A stretch of DNA of 64,000 nucleotides from Anaerolineae bacterium. GTDB taxonomy: Bacteria; Chloroflexota; Anaerolineae; Aggregatilineales; Phototrophicaceae. Every line of letters begins with the position of its first letter. Position 1 is the stretch's first letter. Location: assembly GCA_022822305.1 (NCBI GenBank), contig JAJEBY010000011.1:1-64000 (forward strand). Reading direction: 5' to 3'. The notes below the pieces were generated by a model. It saw only the letters and a program-made list of their open reading frames with translations. It had not been told where the DNA came from and searched no databases. Shown here in pieces: positions 17,778 to 27,188 of this stretch. Both the position numbers and the translations under genes were made by a program.

Positions 17778-20253
17778 CGAGGCGCTAGCGGGTGTGCCGC
17801 CGGTGCTTTGGATGTGCATCGGACTGGGACTGCCGTGGGCGTTGGCGCTGCTTTCGACCAAACAGTGGCAATCTCGCGCGTTGGTAATCGCGCTGGCGCT
17901 GGCGCTGGGACCGGCCTTGATGAGCGCCTGGATGCTGGCGTTAGGCGTGGTTGGCGCACAGATCAATACGCCCTTGCTCGACAGCGGCTGGATCATCGGC
18001 GGCAGCGTCATGATTGCGGGCGCGGGCGGCTGGATCGCTTGGCGGAAACGCAAGGATTACAGTCCTGGCCGGGGACCTTCGCCGCTGGCAATTGACGAGA
18101 AAGTAATCGCTGCGATGATCGTCGTGGCGTTGGCGCTGCGCGCCATTCATATCGCCTATTGGCCCTTCACCTGGTACGACACGCTATGGGTCTACGGCTA
18201 TCAGGGGCGGGTATATTTCCTGGAAGGGTTGATACCCAATTCGATCGACTATTATCCGCAGTTTCTGCAGCTTCAGTATGCCTATGCGCAGATCGTGAGC
18301 GGCGCGATCAACGATCATGCCGCGCGGATGGTTCTGCCGCCCCTGCATCTTGGCAGTATCCTGGCGGCGTATCTTTTGGGCGAGCGATTGATCAGTCGGC
18401 GCGCGGGAATGCTCCTGGCCGGACTTTGGAGCTTGCACCCATTCGTCGGTCAATGGTCGGCTATCGGCGACTTGGAGATTCCGCTGAGCTTCAGCTTCAC
18501 GCTGGCCGCCGCCTTTTTTCTGCGCGCCTGGTTTGCGGGGGATGATGCGCCTGATCGCCGGCGCAATGCGTTGATTGCGGGAGTGCTGCTGGGCATCGCG
18601 CTTTTCACCAAACCGACGGCGGGGGCGTTTGTCTGGGGTGTGCTCTTGCTGCTGGCTGCGGATCTGCTGCGCGTGCGATGGGACGTCCGCCGCTGGATGC
18701 CGCGCTTCATGGTCGCGTGCTGGACAGGTTTGGCTTGTCTCCCGCTCGGCGGCGTCTGGTACATCCGCAACATCTTGCTGGGTCACGACGCCATCACCTG
18801 GCCTGGCGGTTTCTGGCTCACGCAAGCGCGGCGCAGCGGAGATTTCTTGAGCTGGCTGGCATTGGCGGTGGCGGTGGCCTTCGCTTTGGTCGCACTGAGG
18901 CGCGGGCTGCCCGCGAAGCGACTCGGTTTTGGCCTGGCCGGCATAGCGCTGATTTCAGCCGCGCTGCTGGCATCAAATCCGGTGCTGTTCCCAGAGCGCT
19001 TTGATCCGCCGGCGAGCGCCATCCAGTTGCAGGAAGCTGTCGCATTGGCGGCCGGTCTGGCGCTGCTGGCATGGAGCATGCGCGATTTTCTAACCAGGGG
19101 CGCATTGGCGAGAGGAGAGGTCGGCATTTGCATGGCTGCGCTCGCGCTTGCCCTGCCCTATTTTGCGACGTTTTTCTTTTCCTACAGCTACCATTTTCGG
19201 CTGGGTTTCGCGGTCGCGCCGCTGCTGATTCTGCCCACAGCCGCCGGCTTGTCTCACATTTTCAGCCGAAGCGCGTTGGGAGCGCGCAGCCGCTTGTGGC
19301 GAGGCGCGTATTGCGCTGTGCTGATACTGGTCGGCGCGCCCGGCATCATATCCGTGGCCGTGGATGTGCGCTGGTCCCGCGTCTGGCTGTTTGATGAGGC
19401 GCTCAACAACGATATCGACAAGTATCAGGTCTTCAATCCGTCGCTGATGGAAGTTGTGTTTGGCTTGGAAGATTATCAGCGGGCATCCGAAGACGAAGCG
19501 CGGGTGTTGGCGCCGGGAGAAGAGCGCCTGCATTTCTTTTTTCCGCGGATGACTATCATTGATCGGCAGGTCGAGACACTGGACGCGTATCAGGCGCTCG
19601 ATGCCACGCACTTTGTTTATGGCGCCAAAGCACGGCAGTCATATTTGGATGCCGGCATTGATCCGCGGGAGACACAATTGATTGCGGCATTGGGCCGGCG
19701 CGAGCTATTTGAACTGAAGAAATCGCATTATGCGGCTACCTTCAGTTACGAGCTGTATCAATCTGGAGACACTGCGTCTCGCTATCAGCCGCTGTCTGAG
19801 AGCTTTGTTACAGGCTTGTCGCGGGGAGAGATCGTGTTTGGAGAGCGCTTGCGCCTGATGGCGGCCGATGCGTTTCCTCAGCGCGTCTTTTACGAAACGC
19901 CGATAACCGTGCTCAGCGCGTGGCAAGCCATCCGCCCGCTCGAGCGCGACTATCTGATTGAACTTGACCTACGCAATCAAGACGACGGTACGGTGGAGCG
20001 AACGTGGATCTTCGCGCTGGCGGAACATCGTCACGGTCACTATTCAACGCGGCTTTGGGACGTCGATGAGTTGGTCTACGATGAACACGTATTCATGCTG
20101 ACGGATGATGCAGAGCTTCCCGAAGGCGACAATTATGTTTTTCGTCTACGCGTTCGCGATCAGGCGTCCGATGAGTACCTGGAAATCAGCATTGACGGAG
20201 AGGCGGCCGGCAACGTCTGGCAACTGGAGGGCACGCACCAGCTGCGCACCTAA
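17764..20253 (+). CDS. Large GT-C-like membrane glycosyltransferase with C-terminal soluble region
   Basis: The protein has 829 residues from GTG 17764, which overlaps the previous gene by 14 bases. The first 540 residues or so hold many membrane helices, with FTWYDTLWVYGYQGRVYF in an early loop where GT-C enzymes have their acidic catalytic region. The last 290 residues are soluble and probably face outside (FNPSLMEVVFGLEDYQ ... LFELKKSHYAATFSYELYQ ... beta-rich end). It is longer than and different from the two paralogues upstream. It ends one base before the convergent CHAD gene. The assignment rests on topology and loop style, so it is moderate. Confidence 0.65.
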   Translation: MNWLNEALAGVPPVLWMCIGLGLPWALALLSTKQWQSRALVIALALALGPALMSAWMLALGVVGAQINTPLLDSGWIIGGSVMIAGAGGWIAWRKRKDYSPGRGPSPLAIDEKVIAAMIVVALALRAIHIAYWPFTWYDTLWVYGYQGRVYFLEGLIPNSIDYYPQFLQLQYAYAQIVSGAINDHAARMVLPPLHLGSILAAYLLGERLISRRAGMLLAGLWSLHPFVGQWSAIGDLEIPLSFSFTLAAAFFLRAWFAGDDAPDRRRNALIAGVLLGIALFTKPTAGAFVWGVLLLLAADLLRVRWDVRRWMPRFMVACWTGLACLPLGGVWYIRNILLGHDAITWPGGFWLTQARRSGDFLSWLALAVAVAFALVALRRGLPAKRLGFGLAGIALISAALLASNPVLFPERFDPPASAIQLQEAVALAAGLALLAWSMRDFLTRGALARGEVGICMAALALALPYFATFFFSYSYHFRLGFAVAPLLILPTAAGLSHIFSRSALGARSRLWRGAYCAVLILVGAPGIISVAVDVRWSRVWLFDEALNNDIDKYQVFNPSLMEVVFGLEDYQRASEDEARVLAPGEERLHFFFPRMTIIDRQVETLDAYQALDATHFVYGAKARQSYLDAGIDPRETQLIAALGRRELFELKKSHYAATFSYELYQSGDTASRYQPLSESFVTGLSRGEIVFGERLRLMAADAFPQRVFYETPITVLSAWQAIRPLERDYLIELDLRNQDDGTVERTWIFALAEHRHGHYSTRLWDVDELVYDEHVFMLTDDAELPEGDNYVFRLRVRDQASDEYLEISIDGEAAGNVWQLEGTHQLRT

Positions 20254-20254
20254 A

Positions 20255-21208
20255 TCAGCGCAGCACCAGCAGCGAATCCGAGAATTGACGCTGGCGGACG
20301 CGCGAGTTGAAGGACTGCCATTTGGCATAAAACTGCTCGCGCAAGCCGATCAGTTCGTGGTCGCGATCGGCGGTGTAACTGGCGATGGCGGCGGCCTGTT
20401 CGGGGGTCAATTGCTCCAGGCCTTGCACATATTCTGTGAAGATAGCGATGTCGTTGATGCGGCCGAGCAAGTCCTGCATGGCCTTCACTTCCACGAGAAA
20501 ACGCTGGGCGGTTGAGCCGAGCAGCGGCAGAAAGAACTCCAGCGCATACCGCAGTTGTTTGAATTCTACGCGCAGGGCATGCAAGGTGGTGTCCTCGGCG
20601 GCCGGCAAGACCGTATCGTAGGCGCGGACGATGGCAAGCCGTTCGTGGAGCAAGAGCGGCAGAACGTGGCGGACCTGATGTGGCGTCTCGGTCTTTGGCA
20701 GGGGCCGGGCGCCGCGTCCGGGTTTACGACACAGCCGCCGGAATTGACGCACAAAGCGCGCATAAGACTTGGAATCAAAGCGCGCGTTGAGCCGCTTGCG
20801 GAAGCGGGATCGGCGCGCGTCCAGGATGCCAATGACCTCGTCTAGCGCCGTTTGAATTGGCTCGGGCTGCGTCGCCTGGAAATCCCGCAAATCGAGGATG
20901 AGCACATCGAGATCGCGAATGCGCCCCAAAGCGCGCGCGATCCGGCGCAATCCGCCGCCATATTTGACGACGGTCTTGGCGCGATAATGGGGGCCGATCA
21001 AACCAAAGAGGGTGCGCATGCGACGGATGGCGACGCGCATTTGGTGCACCGATTCGATATCCTCGCCGCTGCGGCTGCCATCTTCGTGGCGTCTCATCGA
21101 TCGCAGCTGCTGCGCGAAGAGCTTGCGGCCGGCTTCGGCCATGGGGTCATTTGACAGAATCTGGCGAGACGGCTTCCTGGATTTGGATTTGGTCATGGCG
21201 GCGCTCAT
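20255..21208 (-). CDS. CHAD-domain protein
   Basis: This 317-residue helical protein contains ESVHQMRVAIRRMRTLF, the start of the CHAD (conserved histidine alpha-helical) domain, then LGRIRDLDVLILDL and, in the second half, LHALRVEFKQLRYALEFF. These repeated His/Arg/Lys patterns bind polyphosphate in characterised members. The N-terminus is Lys/Arg/Ser-rich and probably unstructured. GAGGA is placed before the ATG. CHAD proteins are often next to CYTH triphosphatases; here the CYTH gene is about 10 kb away. Confidence 0.88.
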   Translation of the reverse strand: MSAAMTKSKSRKPSRQILSNDPMAEAGRKLFAQQLRSMRRHEDGSRSGEDIESVHQMRVAIRRMRTLFGLIGPHYRAKTVVKYGGGLRRIARALGRIRDLDVLILDLRDFQATQPEPIQTALDEVIGILDARRSRFRKRLNARFDSKSYARFVRQFRRLCRKPGRGARPLPKTETPHQVRHVLPLLLHERLAIVRAYDTVLPAAEDTTLHALRVEFKQLRYALEFFLPLLGSTAQRFLVEVKAMQDLLGRINDIAIFTEYVQGLEQLTPEQAAAIASYTADRDHELIGLREQFYAKWQSFNSRVRQRQFSDSLLVLR

Positions 21209-21269
21209 TTGTCCTCATCAGGATCGACAGTTTTCCGAAAGCGAGACAATAACGCGGGTTGACAGCTCA

Positions 21270-21298
21270 ATTATAGCACAGGCCGTGTAGAGTGTTAA
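21270..21298 (-). promoter_or_regulatory. Sigma-70-like promoter of the CHAD gene
   Basis: On the minus strand TTAACA (complement of 21293-21298), a 17-base spacer and TATAAT (complement of 21270-21275) stand about 60 bases before the CHAD start. This matches 5/6 and 6/6 consensus positions. Confidence 0.7.
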
Positions 21299-21500
21299 AA
21301 TCAGATTAAGTAATTTAAGGGTGTGTTATTGGATTGGGAGGTATGGCGATCTGGATCCGGCGAGACCGCCGACTAGGGGTAGAATGCGGGCATGGTGAAG
21401 TCTCGGAGATTCGTAGCGTATCGAGAGCCGTAGATGATTATTTCACCTCAGAGAGCACCGAAGCAAATGCAAGTAAGTAATTGAAAAATTCCGCGCTTTG

Positions 21501-21599
21501 CCCCCACCCCCAAACCCCCTCCCCCAAAATGAGGGAGGGGGCTTAAACACGGCGTAGTCGCGGCTTTTCTCTCCTTCCCTCTTTATGTGGGAAGGGGGC
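21501..21599. repeat. Two C-rich/G-rich hairpins
   Basis: CCCCCTCCCCC-loop-GAGGGAGGGGG ends near 21541, and CCTTCCCTC-loop-GGGAAGGGGG lies at about 21571-21599. They belong to the window-wide CCCC/GGGG hairpin family. The rest of the 507-base gap 21209-21715 shows only the promoters listed separately. Confidence 0.65.
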
Positions 21600-21680
21600 C
21601 CGAAGGGCGACTCGTTGCATGACTTGCTTGGTGTTACTAAGGAGTCGTTTGCTGGCGAGGCAATGTTGCCATCGCGGCCA

Positions 21681-21689
21681 TGTTATAAT
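21681..21689 (+). promoter_or_regulatory. Extended -10 promoter (TGTTATAAT) of the acyl-CoA mutase
   Basis: TG 21681-21682, one base, then TATAAT 21684-21689, 27 bases before the start codon. It is the same nine-base string as the one before the acyl-CoA dehydrogenase. Confidence 0.5.
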
Positions 21690-21715
21690 CCGCGCACAAG
21701 CAAGAGGGAGAAGCG

Positions 21716-23401
21716 ATGATGCGTGAAGATCGCGATGATGAGGGACTGCGCGCGTATAAGCGGCGCTGGGAAGAGCATACCCTAAAGCCAAATCTGGCCA
21801 GGTTTCCTGAATCACGAGCATCGTTCACAAGCATTTCGGGCAGACCGATCGAGCGCGTTTACACGCCGCTGGACACGGCCGGGACGAATTATGAGCGGGA
21901 TCTGGCCAATCCGGGAGATTATCCTTTTACGCGGGGCGTACACGCCACCGGTTATCGCAGCAAGCCCTGGACGATGCGCATCTTCGCCGGATTCGGCAGC
22001 GCCGAAGAGACCAACGCGCGCTACAAATACCTGATCGAGCAAGGCAACATGGGGCTATCGGTGGCATTCGATTTGCCGACGCTGATGGGATACGACAGCG
22101 ACGCGCCGGAGGCGCTGGGCGAATTCGGCAAATGCGGAGTGGCAGTCAGTTGCCTGCGGGATATGGAGATCTTGTTTGACGGCATACCGCTGGACGAGAT
22201 TTCGACCAGCATGACCATCAACAGTCCGGCGGCGATCATCTGGGCATATTATCTGGCGGCGGCGGCGAAACAAGGCGTGCCGATGGAGCGCCTGCGCGGC
22301 ACCTTGCAGAACGACATTTTGAAAGAATATATCGCGCAGAAGGAATACATCTTCCCACCGGAGCCGTCGATGCGATTGGTGACTGACACCATCGAATACG
22401 CCAGCCAGCGCCTGCCGCATTGGAACAGCATCAGCGTCAGCGGTTATCACATCCGCGAGGCGGGCAGCACGGCCGCTCAGGAATTGGCGTTTACGTTGAT
22501 CGACGGCATGGAATACGCGCGCTGGGCGATCGAGCGGGGGCTGGATGTGGACGACTTCGCGCCCCGCATCAGTTTCTTCTTCAACGCGCATAATGACTTC
22601 TTCGAGGAGATTGCCAAGTATCGCGCGGCGCGGCGGATCTGGGCGCGGGAGATGCGCGAGACCTTCGGCGCCAAGAATCCGCGCAGTTGGCTGATGCGCT
22701 TTCATACGCAGACGGCCGGCGTCAGCTTGACGGCGCAGCAGCCGGAGGTCAATCTGATTCGGACGGCGATACAGGCGCTGGCCGGGGTGCTGGGCGGCAC
22801 GCAGTCTTTGCATACCAACAGCATGGACGAAGCGCTGGCGCTGCCATCGGAACATGCGGTGACGCTGGCGATGCGGACGCAGCAAGTGATTCTGGAGGAG
22901 AGCGGCGTCGCCAATACGGTGGATCCGCTGGGCGGCAGCTATTTTGTCGAGTCGCTGACCAATGCGCTGGAAGCTGAGGCATACGCTTATTTCCGGCGTG
23001 TGGAAGATTTGGGCGGCGTGCTGCCGGCGCTGGAAGCGGGTTTCTTCATGCAAGAGATTGCGGATGCCAGCTACCGGCAGATGCGCGAGGTCGAGAGTGG
23101 CGAACGCGGCATTGTCGGGATCAATCGGCAGGTTGAAGCGGACGAGCAGCTGCGCATCCCGATTTTGCAGATGGATCCGCAGGGGTATGAGCGGCAGGCG
23201 GCGCGGCTGGCGGCGCTGCGGCGCGAGCGCGATAATGACAAGACGGTCCGGGCGCTGTCGGCTTTGGGCGAGGCATGTCGCGGGAGCGAGAATGTCATGC
23301 CCTATCTGATCGAGTGCGCGCTGGCGGATGCGACTTTGGGCGAGACGGTGGATGTGATGCGCGAGGTGTTTGGCGCGCATGAGGAGCGGCTGTTTGTTTG
23401 A
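21716..23401 (+). CDS. Acyl-CoA mutase large subunit (isobutyryl-CoA mutase-type active site)
   Basis: This 561-residue catalytic TIM-barrel subunit belongs to the B12-dependent acyl-CoA mutases and lacks its own cobalamin domain. It shows [50 protein letters not shown] with His245, and [14 protein letters not shown]. At the two substrate-selecting positions it has Phe90 (RIFAGFG) and Gln208 (YIAQKE). Methylmalonyl-CoA mutase has Tyr89/Arg207, isobutyryl-CoA mutase Phe80/Gln198; the 118-residue spacing is identical in all three. The chemistry is therefore probably isobutyryl-CoA to n-butyryl-CoA or a relative. The B12 subunit is at 39237-39653. AGGGAG precedes the ATG. Confidence 0.88.
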   Translation: MMREDRDDEGLRAYKRRWEEHTLKPNLARFPESRASFTSISGRPIERVYTPLDTAGTNYERDLANPGDYPFTRGVHATGYRSKPWTMRIFAGFGSAEETNARYKYLIEQGNMGLSVAFDLPTLMGYDSDAPEALGEFGKCGVAVSCLRDMEILFDGIPLDEISTSMTINSPAAIIWAYYLAAAAKQGVPMERLRGTLQNDILKEYIAQKEYIFPPEPSMRLVTDTIEYASQRLPHWNSISVSGYHIREAGSTAAQELAFTLIDGMEYARWAIERGLDVDDFAPRISFFFNAHNDFFEEIAKYRAARRIWAREMRETFGAKNPRSWLMRFHTQTAGVSLTAQQPEVNLIRTAIQALAGVLGGTQSLHTNSMDEALALPSEHAVTLAMRTQQVILEESGVANTVDPLGGSYFVESLTNALEAEAYAYFRRVEDLGGVLPALEAGFFMQEIADASYRQMREVESGERGIVGINRQVEADEQLRIPILQMDPQGYERQAARLAALRRERDNDKTVRALSALGEACRGSENVMPYLIECALADATLGETVDVMREVFGAHEERLFV

Positions 23402-23431
23402 ACGATTTTTGTCTAGCGCTTTAGGTTCATT

Positions 23432-24220
23432 ATGACTCGGGCTGTCGTCCTGATCACAGGCGCGTCGAGCGGGATTGGGCGGGCGTGCGCCGTCGCGTTC
23501 GCGAGCGCGGGTTATGACGTTTGCGGATTCGCGCGCAACGGGGAGAAGCTGGAAACGCTGGGCGCAGAGATCGAGGATTTGCCGGCGGGACGTGGCGGCT
23601 ATCTGGAGGTCGTGGGCGATGTGCGGCGGGCGGATGACCTGGAAGCGGCAGTCGCGCGCGCGGTGGAGCGCTTCGGGCGGCTGGATGTGCTGGTGGCGAA
23701 TGCCGGCGTCGGTTATAGCGGAACGGTTGTCGATGCCGAGTGGGATGATTTGCAGACGGTGATCGATACCAATATCAGCGGCGTGCTGCACGGCGCGCGC
23801 GCGGTAACGCCACAGATGCGGGCGCAAGGCGGCGGGAATATCATGATCGTGTCGTCGGCGGTGGCGGGCGTGCATACACCGTATACGGCGGTATATTCAG
23901 CCAGCAAGGCTTTCGTCTCCAGTCTGGCGGGCGCGCTGCGGCTGGAATTGGAAGACGACAATATTGCGGTGACGGACTTGCTGGTGGGTCGAACGGCGAC
24001 CGATTTCAGCGCCAATCGGCTGGGGCCGGTCAGAAAGACCATGAGCGGTTTGCCCACGCAGTCGGCGGAAGCGGTGGCGGAAGCGATCGTGCGGGCGGCG
24101 CGGCGCAAGCCCAAGCGTCTGGCGTTCAGTTGGTTCGATCGGCTGGTGCTGTGGGGCGGCGTGCTGGCGCCGGGGCTGATGGCGCGGGAGGCGAAGAAAC
24201 AGTATCAGCCCGATGAGTGA
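23432..24220 (+). CDS. Short-chain dehydrogenase/reductase (SDR)
   Basis: This 262-residue Rossmann enzyme shows LITGASSGIGRA at the N-terminus (NAD(P) binding), ANAGVGYSG, an SSAVAG strand with the catalytic Ser, and YSASK with catalytic Tyr and Lys. The Arg in GFARN after the second strand suggests NADP(H). It follows the mutase by 30 bases on the same strand and may share its transcript. The substrate is unknown. No clear ribosome-binding site is seen. Confidence 0.88.
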   Translation: MTRAVVLITGASSGIGRACAVAFASAGYDVCGFARNGEKLETLGAEIEDLPAGRGGYLEVVGDVRRADDLEAAVARAVERFGRLDVLVANAGVGYSGTVVDAEWDDLQTVIDTNISGVLHGARAVTPQMRAQGGGNIMIVSSAVAGVHTPYTAVYSASKAFVSSLAGALRLELEDDNIAVTDLLVGRTATDFSANRLGPVRKTMSGLPTQSAEAVAEAIVRAARRKPKRLAFSWFDRLVLWGGVLAPGLMAREAKKQYQPDE

Positions 24221-24263
24221 GAGATTTGGCGTCCTTTGGAAAGAGAAATGTCAGCAGAAATCC

Positions 24264-24456
24264 TACCCCATCCCCCCGGCCCAGGGTCCCCCCATAAATC
24301 CCCCCTCCCGTTTGTCGGGGGGCGTCCAGCGAGCTAGGGAAGGGGAGCAAATTGTGCGCGAACGAAGTGTTTTAGAACAGAGAGACTCCACGTTGACAGA
24401 GATTGACAGGAGCAAATGGGCACAGATATTGCACCAGATGGCCAATACGTATCAAG
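24264..24456. repeat. Composite repeat, copy 1 (C/G hairpin plus ~100-bp block)
   Basis: A CCCC-rich hairpin region (24264-24347), containing an inner CCCCCTCCCG/CGGGGGGCG hairpin, is followed by GCGCGAAC and a block with CCACGTTGACAG, AAATGGGCACAGA and TGGCCAATACGTATCAAG. The same order of elements recurs at 31258-31411 and 39913-40067. This copy is the most diverged. Confidence 0.65.
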
Positions 24457-24512
24457 CGTTGAAGGCAGGTATTGATGCGCGGCAAGCGGACGATTGACAA
24501 GGATTGCAGCGG

Positions 24513-25436
24513 ATGAGCTCGACGCAGCTTTATCATCTTGAGAATGACTTCTGGCAGGTTGGCGTGCTGCCGGGCATCGGCGCGTCGCTGGCGTATGGAC
24601 GCGTGCGGTTGGGGGATGAGTGGGTCCATGTTCTGCGACCGACGGATGCCGCCGACTATCGCAATGCCAGCGCCACGTCGGCTTTTCTGATGCTGCCCTG
24701 GAGCAATCGCATTCGCGATGGTCGCTTCACGTTTCGCGGCGCGTCTGTCCAATTGAACGATATTCAAGCGGATGGCACGGCCAGACATGGCGTGGCGCGG
24801 GGGCGGCATTGGCAAGTGGCGTATGCGACTGACGCCTTCATTCGGCTCAAATTCAATTCGGCGCAGCACGAGGCGCTGGATTTTCCCTGGCGCTTTCAGG
24901 CGGAAGTGATTTATCAGCTGGACGCGCATGATTTCATGGTGACGATCAAGCTGCGCAACAGCGACGATAGCGCTTTTCCCGCTGGATTCGGCTGGCATCC
25001 CTATTTCGTTCGCGGGCGGGAGCTGGGAGATGTCGAGCTGCGCTTGCCTTGTGAGCTGAATTACGATCTGGAATCTGGATTGCCCACGAGCGCGGCGCCG
25101 CAAGCGTTGCCGGAAGCGCTGGATTTCCGGCGTGGGCGGCCGCTGGGCGAAGCGTCATTGGATGATGTGTTCAGCGGACGGATTGATCATGCGCCGGCGC
25201 TGATTCGTTATTCGGCGAGGCGGCTGCGACTGGATTGCTATGCCGAAGCGCTCTTCAGGCACTTTGTTTTGTTCGCGCCGCGCGACCAAGCGCATTTTGC
25301 GTTGGAGCCGGTGACCATGGTCAATGACGGCTTCAATATGCATGAGGCCGGCGACGACAACAGCGGCGTCTTCGTCCTGGAGAGCGGCGAGCAACGGCAC
25401 GCCTCGGCGTTTCTGCGACTGCAATTGGAAGACTAG
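24513..25436 (+). CDS. Aldose 1-epimerase family protein
   Basis: This roughly 307-residue protein has the galactose-mutarotase-like beta-sandwich. It shows LPWSNRIRDGRF (substrate Arg region), ARHGVARGRHW with the first catalytic-type His, FPAGFGWHPYF with the second His, and EPVTMVNDGFN with the Glu region. These enzymes interconvert alpha and beta anomers of sugars. ATG 24513 is chosen over an upstream TTG because AAGGA lies about eight bases before it. It is followed two bases later by ybaK. The sugar is not known. Confidence 0.85.
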   Translation: MSSTQLYHLENDFWQVGVLPGIGASLAYGRVRLGDEWVHVLRPTDAADYRNASATSAFLMLPWSNRIRDGRFTFRGASVQLNDIQADGTARHGVARGRHWQVAYATDAFIRLKFNSAQHEALDFPWRFQAEVIYQLDAHDFMVTIKLRNSDDSAFPAGFGWHPYFVRGRELGDVELRLPCELNYDLESGLPTSAAPQALPEALDFRRGRPLGEASLDDVFSGRIDHAPALIRYSARRLRLDCYAEALFRHFVLFAPRDQAHFALEPVTMVNDGFNMHEAGDDNSGVFVLESGEQRHASAFLRLQLED

Positions 25437-25438
25437 CG

Positions 25439-25936
25439 ATGAAAGCGCGCGGGTCAAAGCAGCAGAAACTCAACTCGATTCGGCTATTGGAATCACGGAA
25501 GATCGAGCATGAGATCATAGGCTACGACAAGTCGATCCGTGACGCGCGGTTGGTGGCGGAGGCCGTGGGCATGCCGGCTGAGGCCGTGTTCAAGACGTTG
25601 GTCGTGGAGGCGCAATCCGGCAAGAAACCGATCCTCGCGCTGATCCCGTCCAATACGTCGCTGAACTTGAAGCGGCTGGCCAAGGCGCTGGGCGAAAAGA
25701 AAGTGGCGATGGCAAGCCATGTCGATGCCGAGCGCTTGACCGGATTGGAGGTGGGCGGCATCAGCCCGCTGGCTTTGCTGGACAAACACTGGCCGGTCTA
25801 TCTTGACAGCTTTGCGGAAGCATTGCCGCAGATTGTCATCAGCGCCGGGCAGCGTGGCACTCAGGTTCGATTGGGGACTGACGCGCTGCTGGAATTGATT
25901 GATGGCGAGTTGATTGATGTGGCCGACGACACTTGA
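25439..25936 (+). CDS. ybaK: YbaK/EbsC-type aminoacyl-tRNA deacylase
   Basis: This 165-residue protein of the YbaK/ProX editing fold hydrolyses mischarged Cys-tRNA(Pro) in characterised members. It shows EHEIIGYDKSIRDARLVAEAVG, then PAEAVFKTLVVEA with the conserved Lys, LALIPSNTSLNLKRLAKALGEKK, and GGISPLAL. Length and motif order are typical. It starts two bases after the epimerase stop. A prolyl-tRNA synthetase, its usual functional counterpart, is at 60413-61855. Confidence 0.9.
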   Translation: MKARGSKQQKLNSIRLLESRKIEHEIIGYDKSIRDARLVAEAVGMPAEAVFKTLVVEAQSGKKPILALIPSNTSLNLKRLAKALGEKKVAMASHVDAERLTGLEVGGISPLALLDKHWPVYLDSFAEALPQIVISAGQRGTQVRLGTDALLELIDGELIDVADDT

Positions 25937-25947
25937 GCGGCGCTGAA

Positions 25948-26913
25948 TCAGCGCGAGAGAATGCGGGCGAGATCGAAGTATTCGGGTGTGATTTGGCGGG
26001 TTTTGGCGGTGCATTCCGCCAAGGGCAGCGGCGTTTGTTCGCGGCCGACGCGCGCCACCATCATGCCGGTGTGACCGTCCAGAAGCAGCTCCACGGCGTA
26101 GACGCCCATGCGGGTCGCCAGCAGGCGATCAAAGGCGGTGGGGCTGCCGCCGCGCTGTGTATGGCCGAGGATGGTCAGACGGATTTCGAAGCCGATGTGC
26201 TTCTGCTGCAGGAAGTTCGCCAGTTCCGGTCCTTGAAAAGGCGCGCCTTCCGCCAAGATGGCGATGGCATGAGATTTGCCGCGAATGTAGGCGTCTTCCA
26301 GCGAGGCGGCGATTTCGTTCATGGTCACGCCGTTTTCCGGCGTCACCACCACTTCCGCGCCGCCGAGGATGCCCGCCATCACCGCCAGGTATCCGCAATC
26401 GCGTCCCATGACCTCGACGACAAAGGCGCGACTATGGGAGGTGGCGGTATCGCGCAGGCGGTCGACGGCATCAAGGATGGTGTTGAGCGCGGTATCGACG
26501 CCGATGCTGGTATCGGTGCCCCAGATGTCGTTGTCGATACTGGCGGGCACGCCGATAACTGGCACGCCCATCCGGTGCAAGGCGTGGGCGCCGCGCAGGC
26601 TGCCGTCGCCGCCGATGACGATCACGCCTTCGATGCCGTGTTCATTGAGCCGACGCCGACCCTTGCGCTGGCCTTGGTCGGTCTTGAATTCGTCGTTGCG
26701 CGCGGTCTGCAATATGGTGCCGCCACGCTGCAAAATGCCGCTGACCTCGCGGCTGGAAAGGGGCGCGATGTCGCCGGCCAACAGTCCGTGATAGGCTTGC
26801 CGGATACCGTAGACTTCAACCCCGTGATCGAGCCCGGACCTCACGACAGCGCGCACGGCCGCATTCATGCCGGGGGCATCGCCGCCACTGGTCATCACAG
26901 CGAAACGATTCAT
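25948..26913 (-). CDS. pfkA: ATP-dependent 6-phosphofructokinase
   Basis: This 321-residue glycolytic enzyme makes fructose 1,6-bisphosphate. ATG 26913 is preferred to the upstream 26937 because AAGG lies close before it and the protein then begins at the family's usual MNRFAVMTSGGDAPGMN. Other motifs are GGDGSLRGA (Gly where PPi-dependent enzymes have Asp, so ATP is the likely donor), DNDIWGTD with the catalytic Asp, and EVMGRDCGYLA. The segment before DND is PAS where many bacterial enzymes have PGT or PKT. The promoter at 27000-27028 fits. It converges with ybaK. Confidence 0.92.
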   Translation of the reverse strand: MNRFAVMTSGGDAPGMNAAVRAVVRSGLDHGVEVYGIRQAYHGLLAGDIAPLSSREVSGILQRGGTILQTARNDEFKTDQGQRKGRRRLNEHGIEGVIVIGGDGSLRGAHALHRMGVPVIGVPASIDNDIWGTDTSIGVDTALNTILDAVDRLRDTATSHSRAFVVEVMGRDCGYLAVMAGILGGAEVVVTPENGVTMNEIAASLEDAYIRGKSHAIAILAEGAPFQGPELANFLQQKHIGFEIRLTILGHTQRGGSPTAFDRLLATRMGVYAVELLLDGHTGMMVARVGREQTPLPLAECTAKTRQITPEYFDLARILSR

Positions 26914-26999
26914 GATCCTTGACTCCACAGTCGTCACCGGAGCGGGTCGGCATTTTTCATGGGCGCGGATGGCCCGTAGAAGACCGCCGTTCCTCCTGT

Positions 27000-27028
27000 A
27001 TTCTAAACAGAATGCGCGGGTCTGACAA
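27000..27028 (-). promoter_or_regulatory. Sigma-70-like promoter of pfkA
   Basis: On the minus strand TTGTCA (complement of 27023-27028), 17 bases, TAGAAT (complement of 27000-27005), about 90 bases before the start codon. Both boxes match five of six consensus positions. Confidence 0.6.
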
Positions 27029-27188
27029 AGGCAGACGTGTTAAGGAGATGTGAACAAATTGGGAGTCGACGTGTGATGACAAGGTCAAAAATAAATTAAC
27101 CACAGCCGCTCGGCGGCAGCGAAAAGGTCTGCCGCGCTCACACAAAATATCAAACTCGCTCCTTGCATGAGCTACGAGGTTTCTCACA

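Noticed and set aside
22055..23875. Long antisense frame of about 600 codons opposite the mutase
   Set aside because: It is a high-GC shadow frame with His/Arg-rich composition; the plus-strand mutase is certain.
24213..24497. Open frame of 94 codons between the SDR and epimerase genes
   Set aside because: It runs through the composite repeat (C/G hairpin and the 100-bp block) that recurs at two other loci, where the reading frame is not kept; it has no ribosome-binding site.
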